Origin: Faucicola mancuniensis
GTDB taxonomy: Bacteria; Pseudomonadota; Gammaproteobacteria; Pseudomonadales; Moraxellaceae
Direction: 5' to 3'
Length of the DNA: 64,000 bases
Assembly: GCF_046523945.1 (NCBI RefSeq)
Contig: NZ_CP171363.1
Location: 2,046,001 to 2,110,000, forward strand
This document shows, piece after piece, positions 26,219 through 34,361 of this stretch; the first letter of the stretch is position 1; the number at the start of each line of letters is the position of its first letter. The translations under genes were made by a program, and so were the position numbers. Under the pieces are notes generated by a model. The model saw only the letters and a list, made by a program, of their open reading frames with translations. It was not told the DNA's origin and did not search any database.

Positions 26219-26647
26219 ATGAATAACTCAAATAACCCTAATCAAACAACACATACCCCAACCAATCACCACACCTTAACAGGTACGTCAACCGATACGG
26301 TTTTTATCAAAGGCTTAAAAGTTGATGCGGTGATTGGCGTATACGAATGGGAACAAAAAATCACCCAGCCATTGATTTTTGATATTGAAATGATTGGTTG
26401 TCAATACAAAGCCTCTCAAACTGACGATATCAACGATGCAATTAATTATAAAAGCGTGTGCGAGCGAGTGGCACAGGTGAGTATGTCCAATAAAGTCGCT
26501 TTGTTGGAGCGATTGGCACAGTTGGTCGTCGATATGATTTTGACCGAATTTCGCCCAGAAAAAGTAACCATTAGCATTCATAAGCCCACGGCGATTAAAG
26601 AAGCTAACAGTGTGGGGGTGAAAATCACTCGATTTTTACAGCCCTAA
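26219..26647 (+). CDS. folB: Dihydroneopterin aldolase
   Basis: Folate biosynthesis enzyme that cleaves 7,8-dihydroneopterin to 6-hydroxymethyl-7,8-dihydropterin and glycolaldehyde. After a ~28-residue Asn/Thr-rich N-terminal extension comes the FolB core: VFIKGLKVDAVIGVYEWEQ, QPLIFDIEM, DDINDAINYKSVCERV, and the C-terminal VTISIHKPTAIKEANSVGV. At 142 residues it is slightly longer than the usual ~120 because of the extension; an internal start is possible, but the ATG at 26219 is the only clear one upstream of the core. Confidence 0.93.
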   Translation: MNNSNNPNQTTHTPTNHHTLTGTSTDTVFIKGLKVDAVIGVYEWEQKITQPLIFDIEMIGCQYKASQTDDINDAINYKSVCERVAQVSMSNKVALLERLAQLVVDMILTEFRPEKVTISIHKPTAIKEANSVGVKITRFLQP

Positions 26648-26676
26648 ATCATATTTTTTTAACAACATTGCCTAAT

Positions 26677-27684
26677 ATGACTAAACAAAGTTTTACCGCT
26701 GCCACAATTCGCAAACGACTTTACAATATTTTACAAAATGATGATGACGACAGCAAAGCAGGTCGTATGAGCGAATATTTTTTGATATTTTTGATTTTGT
26801 TAAATGTGTTGGCGGTGATTTTGTCATCGGTTAATGAAATTTATCGTGAATACCAGACTTTTTTTGATTTTTTTGAAAAATTTTCGTTGGCGGTTTTTAC
26901 GGTGGAATATTTCACTCGTTTTTGGGTGATTGCCGAAATCGACGATAGCAAAACGGCTTGGCAAAACCGCAAAGAATGGCTATTTAGCACAGGTTCGTTG
27001 ATTGATTTTGTGGCGATTTTTCCTGCGTATTTGAACTTTTTTGTGCCGATGAATTTGCGTTTGTTAATTGTGTTACGATTGTTAAGATTATTTAAACTGA
27101 CTCGCTATTTCTTGGCATTACGAATTTTGTTAAATGTGATAAAACGAGAAAAAGAATCATTCAAAGCGGTGATTTTTATCTTGTTGATTTTAATCATTTT
27201 GGCGGCAAGCGGTATTTATGCGGTGGAAAACAAAGCCCAGCCAGAAGAGTTTGAATCTATTCCAAAAGCGATGTGGTGGGCGGTGGTAACGTTGACAACG
27301 GTGGGTTATGGTGATGTAACACCTGTTACGATGATAGGCAAGTTTTTGGGGGCGATGATTACGATTTTGGGCGTGGGTCTGGCGGCATTGCCTGCAGGTA
27401 TTTTGGCATCAGGGTTGGCAACCGAGCTTGAACTTCGTAAAAAGAATAGTGAAGATTTGCTAAAAAATATGATTATGGATAGACAGCTTGATTTAAATGA
27501 AGAAAATCATAATATTGAAAAAATCCGCAAAGAATTGGGATTGACTGAAGAACAAGCGTTGATGGTGATTGAAGATATTAAGGTGGATTTGGTGTACAAA
27601 AAGCAGTCAAATTTTTGTCCAAATTGTGGTTATCATTTGCACAACCATCAATCGGATAATTTACAAAAAAGTGATGAACAATAA
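26677..27684 (+). CDS. Voltage-gated-like potassium channel protein
   Basis: A 335-residue ion-channel protein of the six-helix type. Helices S1-S4 lie at residues ~30-150, with an Arg-rich S4-like stretch (LRLLIVLRLLRLFKLTRYF). The pore helix and selectivity filter TTVGYGDVTP lie near residue 210, followed by the last helix. The C-terminal cytoplasmic tail is a charged helix and ends with a small zinc-ribbon-like NFCPNCGYHLH motif having only two Cys and two His. The ATG at 26677 is used rather than a TTG three codons earlier. Confidence 0.9.
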   Translation: MTKQSFTAATIRKRLYNILQNDDDDSKAGRMSEYFLIFLILLNVLAVILSSVNEIYREYQTFFDFFEKFSLAVFTVEYFTRFWVIAEIDDSKTAWQNRKEWLFSTGSLIDFVAIFPAYLNFFVPMNLRLLIVLRLLRLFKLTRYFLALRILLNVIKREKESFKAVIFILLILIILAASGIYAVENKAQPEEFESIPKAMWWAVVTLTTVGYGDVTPVTMIGKFLGAMITILGVGLAALPAGILASGLATELELRKKNSEDLLKNMIMDRQLDLNEENHNIEKIRKELGLTEEQALMVIEDIKVDLVYKKQSNFCPNCGYHLHNHQSDNLQKSDEQ

Positions 27685-27740
27685 GATATACCAAATCAAA
27701 ACCCAACTTTACCCAATTTGACCGAAACCCAAAAAAATAT

Positions 27741-28892
27741 TTGCCGATTATTGTGGCGATTGTGTTGTTTATGCAGATTTTAGATGCCACGATTTTAAAC
27801 ACCGCCTTGCCTGCGATGGCAAAGGATTTACATCAGCCTGTATTGTCTATGCAGTGGGCGGTGATTAGTTATACACTGACCTTGGCGATTTTGACGCCGA
27901 TTAGCGGTTTTATTGCCGATAAATATGGCACAAAGACGACTTTTATGGTGGCGGTATCTATTTTTACGTTGGGGTCTTTGATGTGTGCGTTGTCGCCTAC
28001 GTTAAACAGTTTGATTTTTTCTCGTGTGGTGAAAGGGCTTGGCGGTGCGTTGATGATGCCTGTGGCAAAGCTGACGCTGATTAAAAGCTATCCTAGAGAG
28101 CAGATGTTATCCATCATGAATTATGCGGTCATGCCTGCGTTGATTGGACCTGTGATTGGACCTTTGGTCGGTGGTTATTTGGTGGAATTGGCAAGCTGGC
28201 ATTGGATTTTTTTGATAAGTGTGCCGATTGGGGTGATAGGCTTGTGGGCGGGCTATCAATTAATGCCAAATTATGTTGAAAAAAATGCCAATATGGATTT
28301 GTTGGGGTTTTTATTGTTTGGCGGTTCTATGGCAAGTTTTACTTTTGCTTTAGAATTTGCCAATAATATCGATGTGAATAATCCAAGTTCTATCGTTTTT
28401 ACGCTACTGGTGGCGGTCGTTGCGGTGATTTTGTTGATGGGCTATTATCTGCATGCCAAATATGTAGAAAGCCGTAATGGGCAAAAACCCTTGTTTGGCT
28501 TGGATTTGTTTTGTATTCGCACCTTTAGGGTGGGGATTTTTGGCAATCTTTTGACAAGGCTTGGTATGAGTGCTGTGCCGTTGCTGGCGTTTATGGGGGC
28601 GTGCAATTCGCTTCAGTTTAGTGCGATGAATAGTATCAGCATTGCAAAATTACGCCGAGAACAGAAGAGTAGCGGAAATAGTTTGTTATCGGTTAATCAA
28701 CAGCTTGCGATGAGCTTTGGCATTGGTTTGTCGGCGATGTTGTTACATATGCTGACACCTGCAAGAGCAAGTTTGGCACAAACACAGCAAGCGTTTAGCA
28801 TGGCGTTTGTGATTTTGGGATTGATGACGATTTTGTCAGGGTTGTATTTTTTAAAATTGCATAAAATTGATGGGCGAGGTATGTATCAATAA
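27741..28892 (+). pseudogene. DHA2-type MFS drug transporter with internal deletion and no clear start
   Basis: Related to MdtD/EmrB-type multidrug exporters: FMQILDATILNTALPAM, GFIADKYGTKTTF, RVVKGLGGALMMPV and the GPVIGPLVGGYLVE antiporter motif are all present. But the sequence jumps from RLGMSAVPLLAF straight to MGACNSLQFSAMNSISI. Comparison with MdtD indicates about 80 residues (roughly three helices) are missing in frame. The coding frame also extends upstream (QFDRNPKKYLP) to a stop at 27675-27677 with no ATG, GTG or TTG before the TTG at 27741, so the original start appears lost. If translated, the product has 383 residues instead of ~460. Probably non-functional. Confidence 0.75.
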
Positions 28893-28924
28893 AAGTTGAA
28901 TTATATTGGTGAATTTGGTAAAAG

Positions 28925-28954
28925 AAATCGCTGTGCAATGACACAACGATTTTT
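28925..28954 (+). terminator. Terminator between the MFS gene and the M60 peptidase
   Basis: AAATCG pairs with CGATTT, with an inner TGTG/CACA stem and a T run. It sits between two convergent genes and may serve both. Confidence 0.65.
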
Positions 28955-29006
28955 AATGTATTTAAACAGGATTAAAAAGGATAGACAGGCAAAGCACCTG
29001 TAACAG

Positions 29007-30730
29007 CTAAGTTATCCACCCATTGCTTTCACTTAAATGATTGGCACGATTTCTTGGAATGGCATAAAAATTCAGCGGTGCTGTTGGTAAGTTTAACATG
29101 GCGACCGATTGACGAGCCTTATCCGAGATTGGCAAGCCGTACATTTGATACACGTTTTTCATGTCATAGCCGATGATTTTTGAGGTTAGCATATAGTTAA
29201 GTTCAGGGTTGGTATAGCTTCTGTCAGTATATGCCCCTAGACCATATTTGGCTTTTTCTTCGGCGGTGGCTTTGGCAATATCCATTTTACCGACCAGACG
29301 ACTACCGATGTTTAACAGTCTAAAATATTCAAATGTGCCGTTTACGCTTGGTTGTGTTTCGTTTAAAACAAGTCGTGTGTAGGTAAAGGCTTGTTGCATG
29401 GCGAACGCACGTTTTCCGTTATTATTGGCATAGCCATCGCCATTCCAGATATTTTTTTCTACAACTTTGCGTAAGGCTTCATCTGTGGTGTTGGTCGCAT
29501 GGGCGTTGTTAATTTGCTCATAAATTAGCCAATGAGCAAAGTTATCCGTATTGTTATCACTGCCGTACAACGCATATTTGCGTAACATACTCAAGCCTGC
29601 CAAATGGTTGTTATCACATTCAACTGCACAGCCGATAGTTTTGCCTGTTTCCGAGCTTTTAAAGGTTAAATTGAGCACATTTTGCACGGTGTTATGCCCC
29701 AATTCATGCACCCAACCCCAAACGCTATCAATGCCTGTATAAGTGTCCGATGGATTGTCCGAACATAAAAAGCCACAAGCTGCTATCCAACCGATAAAAT
29801 GTTGTATGCTTGGCGGTTGATGAATGTCGCCTGTACAATCCCAGTCTTTCGCATTACAGTATTGTTTGCTACTGTCGGCAAGTGGCATATTGTTGTAGCC
29901 ATTGGCGATATGATTGCTGTCAAAAACCACCGATTTGATATTGTCAATATAATCTCGTGGATTGGCATTGCCAACGGAATTAATGGCGTAACCTGTGATT
30001 TGTTGGATTTCCGCCCCTGTAAATTTAAACGTATTCCAACCAAATTTTTGACTTTGTAAGGCGGTGCTGGCTTCGTTAATTTGAGCGTCAGTAATCGGTT
30101 GGCTAAAGTCATAATGGGCGTATTTTGCTGAGCCTTTAATGCGTAAAGTAACGGTAGAATGTGGCACAGCGTTACTAAAGTTTAACATCAAAGGTCCGCC
30201 AAACGGACTGTTAAACACGGTTGTATTTTGTTTGTCTAGCGGAATTGTATAACTGTTTGGACGGCGTGGGCGAGAATAACCGTCAAAAGGATTGCCAACT
30301 GCACGTAAATGACTGGTTTGCACTCGCAAATTCGCATTGGCATTAGCGTCATCGGCAACGACTTGAATTTCAACAGGTTTACTTGGAATGCTCGCTCGTC
30401 CGATTAAAGTAACGCCAGAATTTTGTGGAATGGTAACGGTAATCGTTTCCCAATCTTCACTTGTGGCAATTTCTTTGGCAACCGCTGGCATATATTCCCA
30501 TGCCTTTGCCAACGGCTTGGGCGACACCACCGCTTGTCCAGTTACTACCCATAAAGACCACGTGTAGTTGGTGTAGGCGTAACGGGATTGCTTGTCTCTG
30601 TTGTGCCAATTGGGGTGTTGATGGCGTTTGTGCTAGATGAGTCAACCGATGAAGAATTGCTACACGCTGTTAAAGTTAGGCTTGCCAAAACTGCCAGTGA
30701 CAAAGGTTCTACACAAAAATGAGATAGCAT
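29007..30730 (-). pseudogene. Frameshifted M60-family (enhancin-like) metallopeptidase lipoprotein
   Basis: The 5' frame (from ATG at 30730) encodes a lipoprotein signal with lipobox LTAC and a Thr/Pro-rich linker ending TPTPTTRGLYG, then a stop at 30545-30547. The catalytic body continues in another frame (TGQAVVSPKPLAKAWEYMP onward, 507 residues counted from a GTG at 30530). That body has the M60 zinc motif in WVHELGHNTVQN (about residue 240). M60 proteases of this kind cut mucins and other glycoproteins. One small indel near 30545-30560 therefore separates export signal from enzyme. Without it the protein would be a ~565-residue surface lipoprotein. Sequencing error or slippage cannot be excluded. 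Confidence 0.8.
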
Positions 30731-30859
30731 ACATTTACCCTATGATTACCCTATGATAAAAAATTGAAAAAAATATTTGATAACAGTTATTTTAGTTCAA
30801 GTGGACTATTTTTTACCAATACTTTTGGACAATCTTTGTTAAAATAAAGATAAAATCTT

Positions 30860-31513
30860 TTATGTAGAAATTTTTAACAATAAATTTTTGCTGGCTTGAT
30901 AAATATCATCTTGCTGTAAAATCGCTGAAACCACCGCAAAACCTGAAATTTTAAGCTGATTTTTATCAATATTTTCTTTTAGCATTGATAAGTTTTGATT
31001 ATTAATACCACCGATTAAAATAATGGGTAAATCTACTGCTTGATTGATTTGTTTGATGGTTGCCAAATCAATTACTTTGGCATCATCTTTGGTTGTTGTT
31101 CCAAAAACCGCCCCAATGCCTAGATAATCCGCCCCATCTTGCTTGGCTTTTTGGGCTTGGGTGACTGTGCGAGCCGACACGCCAATGATTTTATCATCGC
31201 CCAATAGCTGTCTTGCGACATCGGCAGGCAAGTCGCTTTGCCCCAAATGCACACCATCAGCCCCCACCGCCAACGCAATATCCATCCTGTCATTGATAAG
31301 TAGTGGCACGTTGTGCTGTCGGCAAATTGCCAAAATCCGTTCGGCTTGGTCAAAGAATGTGCGAGAGTTGGCGGTTTTTTCACGCAGTTGTACGATTTTG
31401 ACACCGCCTAAAATCGCTTGTTCTACCGCTTTTTCAAGGTTGTTGGCAAAGTTTTTTGATAAACAATGTTGGTCGGTAACAAGGTATAACGAATAATCAA
31501 GTGGTTTTTTCAT
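30860..31513 (-). CDS. thiE: Thiamine-phosphate synthase
   Basis: Joins the thiazole and pyrimidine precursors to thiamine monophosphate. TIM-barrel signatures seen are YLVTDQHCL at the start, VKIVQLREKT, VPLLINDRMDIALAVGADGVHLGQSDLP (quoted in parts: LLINDRMDIAL and GVHLGQSDLP), GADYLGIGAVFGTTTK and LIGGINNQN. Length 217 is typical. It is transcribed alone with no TPP-riboswitch-like leader visible in the short upstream region. Confidence 0.95.
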   Translation of the reverse strand: MKKPLDYSLYLVTDQHCLSKNFANNLEKAVEQAILGGVKIVQLREKTANSRTFFDQAERILAICRQHNVPLLINDRMDIALAVGADGVHLGQSDLPADVARQLLGDDKIIGVSARTVTQAQKAKQDGADYLGIGAVFGTTTKDDAKVIDLATIKQINQAVDLPIILIGGINNQNLSMLKENIDKNQLKISGFAVVSAILQQDDIYQASKNLLLKIST

Positions 31514-31541
31514 ATTTTTCCTATGGTTTAATATTTAAAAA

Positions 31542-31700
31542 TTATTCAAATAGTGTTAATTGGTTGTTGTCTTGGTTTAATTCGCTAAAATTGGAAAAAG
31601 TAACGCCGACCAAGCGAATAGGCAAGGCGTGCGTGGTATTAAAAAATAATTGCTTTATCCAATAGCAAGCCGTTTCATCATCAAAAACTTTAACGGTATT
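31542..31700 (-). pseudogene. dinB: C-terminal remnant of DNA polymerase IV
   Basis: An open stretch of 53 codons without a start reads TVKVFDDETACYWIKQLFF, then HALPIRLVGVTFSNFSEL and ends NNQLTLFE. This matches the little-finger domain and beta-clamp-binding QLxLF tail of DinB. An in-frame stop precedes it at about 31701. The remaining ~300 residues are absent; the sequence upstream belongs to an unrelated hydrolase fragment. A functional copy may exist elsewhere in the genome. Confidence 0.8.
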
Positions 31701-31708
31701 TTAATAAA

Positions 31709-32252
31709 TCATGCATGTTTTTCTAACCAATCCACCGCCAATTGCCAAAGTACTTCCGATTTTCGGCTAAAAAATTTCATATGCCCGATATGCGACAAGC
31801 TGTAATCTTGGGGAATTAAGGTTTTGGTGGTCGCTTGCATATTGGGAAATACGCTTAGCATATCCGCCACATTTTTATCATTGGCAATGTCGTCATCTAG
31901 GGCGTTTAGCCACATGGCAGGCAAGCGAACATCATCATAATAATGCGTTTGAACGGTTTTGCCAAAAGCGGTTTTGATATAACCTTGACCATTGCACCAT
32001 TCACGCCATTGATTGGCAACATTATCTAAAGAATCGTCAATCCCTTCATTGTCAAAAGTGATAACGGCATAACCATTTTTCGCTAAAAACTCAGCAAAAT
32101 TTTGGTAAAATTGGCATTTAATCCCCCGTTGCAGGGGCTATCATCACAGCCGACTTGATAGGCGTATTGGGCGTAAAAATGCTTGCCATCAAAGTTGCAT
32201 GATTTTGGGTAGGGATTTTGATATCTGTTAATGTATGAATAGCCTTCGTCAT
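31709..32252 (-). pseudogene. Broken alpha/beta hydrolase
   Basis: The gene starts at ATG 32252 with AAGGA upstream and reads MTKAIHTLTDIKIPTQNHAT and on to SAVMIAPATG. An extra base in the C5/G5 run at 32124-32128 then changes frame, after which it continues IKCQFYQNFAEFLAKNGYAV, ITFDNEGIDDSLDN. Next it jumps to NQWREWCNGQGYIKTAFGKT and the C-terminal GHMKFFSRKSEVLWQLAVDW block. The nucleophile-elbow region (GxSxG) expected in between is missing, so roughly 110 residues are deleted. Two independent lesions make this a clear pseudogene. It directly follows the dinB remnant. Confidence 0.85.
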
Positions 32253-32467
32253 AAAAAGTCCTTTTCAAATATGAAAATAGCGTTAAAATAGCACAAAAAT
32301 ATTGATTTTAAAAGATAAAAATTGACTGCTGGGTTTATCAAAAGCATTTGAATTTGATAAAAAATATTTTTTTAACAAAAAGTAACATTTATTTCTTGTT
32401 AAAAAACGTAAAATATTGAGCTTTATTTTAAAACAACTATTTTATAAATTGACAAAAAGAGAAAATT

Positions 32468-33328
32468 ATGAAAAATCCATGTACCGCAACTTTACTGATT
32501 AAATGCCAAGACCGAGCAGGTATCGTCCAAGCTGTTTCCGAATTTTTGTACCGTTATGGTGCGAATATCGTTACGCTTGACCAGTATTCTACCGAGCCTG
32601 AAGGCGGTCAATATTTTATGCGTGTGGAATTTGCTGTTGATGATTTGCCAAATGTTTTTGACAATTTAGAAGAAAGTTTTTCGCATACCGTTGCCAAAAC
32701 TTATCAAATGCAATGGCAACTTTTTGACAATGCCAAACGCAAAAAAGTAGGGATTTTGGTGTCAAAATATGATCATGCCTTGCTTGATATTTTGTGGCGT
32801 TGGCAACAAGGTCAGATGAATTGCGATATTGCGTGCGTGGTGAGTAATCATGATGACTTACGCCAAGCGGTTGAGAATTTTGGCGTGCCATTTCATCATG
32901 TGCCTGTTACCAAAGCCAATAAAGCAGAAGCCGAAGCCCAAATTCATGCGTTAATGGCTGATTGTGATTTGTTGGTGTTGGCTCGTTATATGCAGATTTT
33001 ATCGCCTGAATTTGTCAGCCGTTGGGAAATGAAAGTGATTAACATTCACCATTCATTTTTACCTGCGTTTGTGGGGGCAGACCCGTATCGCCAAGCCTAT
33101 GATAAAGGGGTAAAACTGATTGGTGCGACTGCTCACTATGTAACGGCAGAGCTTGACCAAGGTCCGATTATTGAGCAAGATGTGCATCGTGTAACGCATC
33201 GTCAAAATGTGGTTGAATTGCGTGCGATTGGACAAGATATTGAGCGAAGCGTGCTAACTCGTGCGGTGCGTTGGCATATTGAAAATCGTGTGATTGTAAC
33301 AGGTAATAAAACGGTGGTTTTTAATTAA
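32468..33328 (+). CDS. purU: Formyltetrahydrofolate deformylase
   Basis: Hydrolyses 10-formyl-THF to formate and THF, balancing one-carbon pools. Residues ~5-80 are an ACT domain (ATLLIKCQDRAGIVQAVSEF). Residues ~90-286 are the formyltransferase-like domain with KVGILVSKYDHALLDILWRW, VFLARYMQILSPEF-like sequence (LLVLARYMQILSPEF), INIHHSFLPAFVGADPYRQA and GATAHYVTAELDQGPII. The His-Ser and Asp of the active site are present. Length 286 is typical. The 199-base gap before it (32269-32467) is AT-rich with no gene. Its natural terminator is now 930 bases away because of an IS insertion. Confidence 0.95.
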   Translation: MKNPCTATLLIKCQDRAGIVQAVSEFLYRYGANIVTLDQYSTEPEGGQYFMRVEFAVDDLPNVFDNLEESFSHTVAKTYQMQWQLFDNAKRKKVGILVSKYDHALLDILWRWQQGQMNCDIACVVSNHDDLRQAVENFGVPFHHVPVTKANKAEAEAQIHALMADCDLLVLARYMQILSPEFVSRWEMKVINIHHSFLPAFVGADPYRQAYDKGVKLIGATAHYVTAELDQGPIIEQDVHRVTHRQNVVELRAIGQDIERSVLTRAVRWHIENRVIVTGNKTVVFN

Positions 33329-33357
33329 TTTTAAAATATTCGTTAAAAAATATTAAT

Positions 33358-34258
33358 AGACCTCTTTCCAAACCTTAATAGTGATTTGGTATAATACTGA
33401 TTTTTAGAAAAAACAGCAAAAGCATGATACCCGAACAAGCAGAAAAACTCAGTGACGCACAATTTAAACGCTACTTTGGCATCCAAAGAAGTACCTATAC
33501 TCATATGCTCACCATACTACAAGAAGCATACAACGAACAACACAAAAAAGGTGGCAGGAAAAATGAAATCAGCCTAGAAAACAAGCTCATGCTGACTTTG
33601 AGTTACTACCGAGAATATCGCACCCAATTTCACCTAGGGCAAGACTTTGGTATCAGTGAAAGTGCTGTCTGTAAAACCATCAAATGGGTAGAAAGCATAC
33701 TGATAGCCCACAAAGACTTTGCCCTACCTAGCAAAAAGGCTTTATGGCAAGACCCAAACCTTGAAACCGTACTGATAGACGCAACCGAAGTACCTTGTGA
33801 GCGACCCAAAAAAGCAACGCAGGCAATACTCAGGTAAAAAGAAACACCACACCTTAAAAGCACAAATCGTTGTCGATAAAAACAGCAAAAAAATACTTTG
33901 TACTCATTTTAGCAAAGGTAAAACCCATGACTTTAAACTTTACCAATACTCAAAAATGCGTATAAAGCCTAGTATCTTAATCCAAGTAGATTCGGGCTAT
34001 CAAGGCATACACAAACACCATGCCAATAGCAAATTCCCAAAAAAGAAAACCAAGCTTAATCCACTATCTAAAGTTGACAAACAAGCCAATCGAGAATTAG
34101 CTTCTGAACGGGTAACCAATGAACATGTTATCGGCAAAATCAAACGTTTTAAAATCCTAGCCTGTCGTTATCGTAATCGCAGAAAACGCTTTGGCTTAAG
34201 GGTTAATTTGATTTGTGCCATTTATAATTTCGAGTTGGGTTAGTTTGGAAAGAGGTCT
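33358..34258 (+). mobile_element. IS5-family element, ISL2 group, with target duplication
   Basis: A 901-base element with perfect 16-base terminal inverted repeats (AGACCTCTTTCCAAAC at 33358-33373 and its complement at 34243-34258). It is flanked by the three-base direct repeat AAT (33355-33357 and 34259-34261); a three-base ANT duplication is characteristic of the ISL2 group. An extended -10 sequence TGGTATAAT near 33387 may drive its transposase. It inserted between the purU stop and the purU terminator. Confidence 0.92.
33424..34243 (+). CDS. IS5-family transposase in two overlapping frames
   Basis: Frame one (33424-33837, 137 residues) carries the N-terminal helix-turn-helix (LGQDFGISESAVCKTIKWVE) and the first catalytic Asp in VLIDATEVPCERPKK. 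Frame two (33797-34243) carries QRRQYSGKKKHHTLKAQ, the second Asp in ILIQVDSGYQG and the Glu in TNEHVIGKIKRFK. The frames meet at an A6 run at 33808-33813; removing one A joins them as ERPKKQRRQYSGKK. The element's perfect ends suggest it is recent, so transcriptional slippage on A6 or a programmed shift may give the full ~270-residue enzyme. A simple inactivating insertion is the alternative. Confidence 0.8.
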
Positions 34259-34266
34259 AATATTTT

Positions 34267-34292
34267 AAGGTGGGCTTGGCTCACCTTTTTTT
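34267..34292 (+). terminator. Displaced terminator of purU
   Basis: AGGTGgGC-ttg-GCtCACCT stem followed by seven T. It lies immediately outside the right end of the IS5-family element and originally stood about 30 bases after the purU stop. Confidence 0.75.
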
Positions 34293-34302
34293 GATTTTTT
34301 GA

Positions 34303-34333
34303 TTAAAAAGTAGGGCGTTTTTATCCGCCCTAC
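34303..34333 (-). terminator. Terminator of the WG-repeat gene
   Basis: GTAGGGCG pairs with CGCCCTAC; on the minus strand it is followed by TTTTTAA. It is 29 bases after the stop of the WG-repeat gene. Confidence 0.75.
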
Positions 34334-34361
34334 CTTTGTTAAAAAATGTTAAAAATTAAAA

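Noticed and set aside
30731..30859. Tandem ACCCTATGATT repeat as a regulatory array
   Set aside because: Only two copies are present and they overlap the -35/leader area of the M60 pseudogene without a recognised operator pattern.
31514..31541. TPP riboswitch near thiE
   Set aside because: Neither this stretch nor the sequence upstream of the thiE start shows the conserved CUGAGA and related riboswitch core.
32083..32268. A 61-codon minus-strand frame starting MKRTFYDEGYS
   Set aside because: Reading the neighbouring frame from ATG 32252, with a good ribosome site, gives alpha/beta hydrolase sequence, so this frame is an out-of-frame shadow of that pseudogene.
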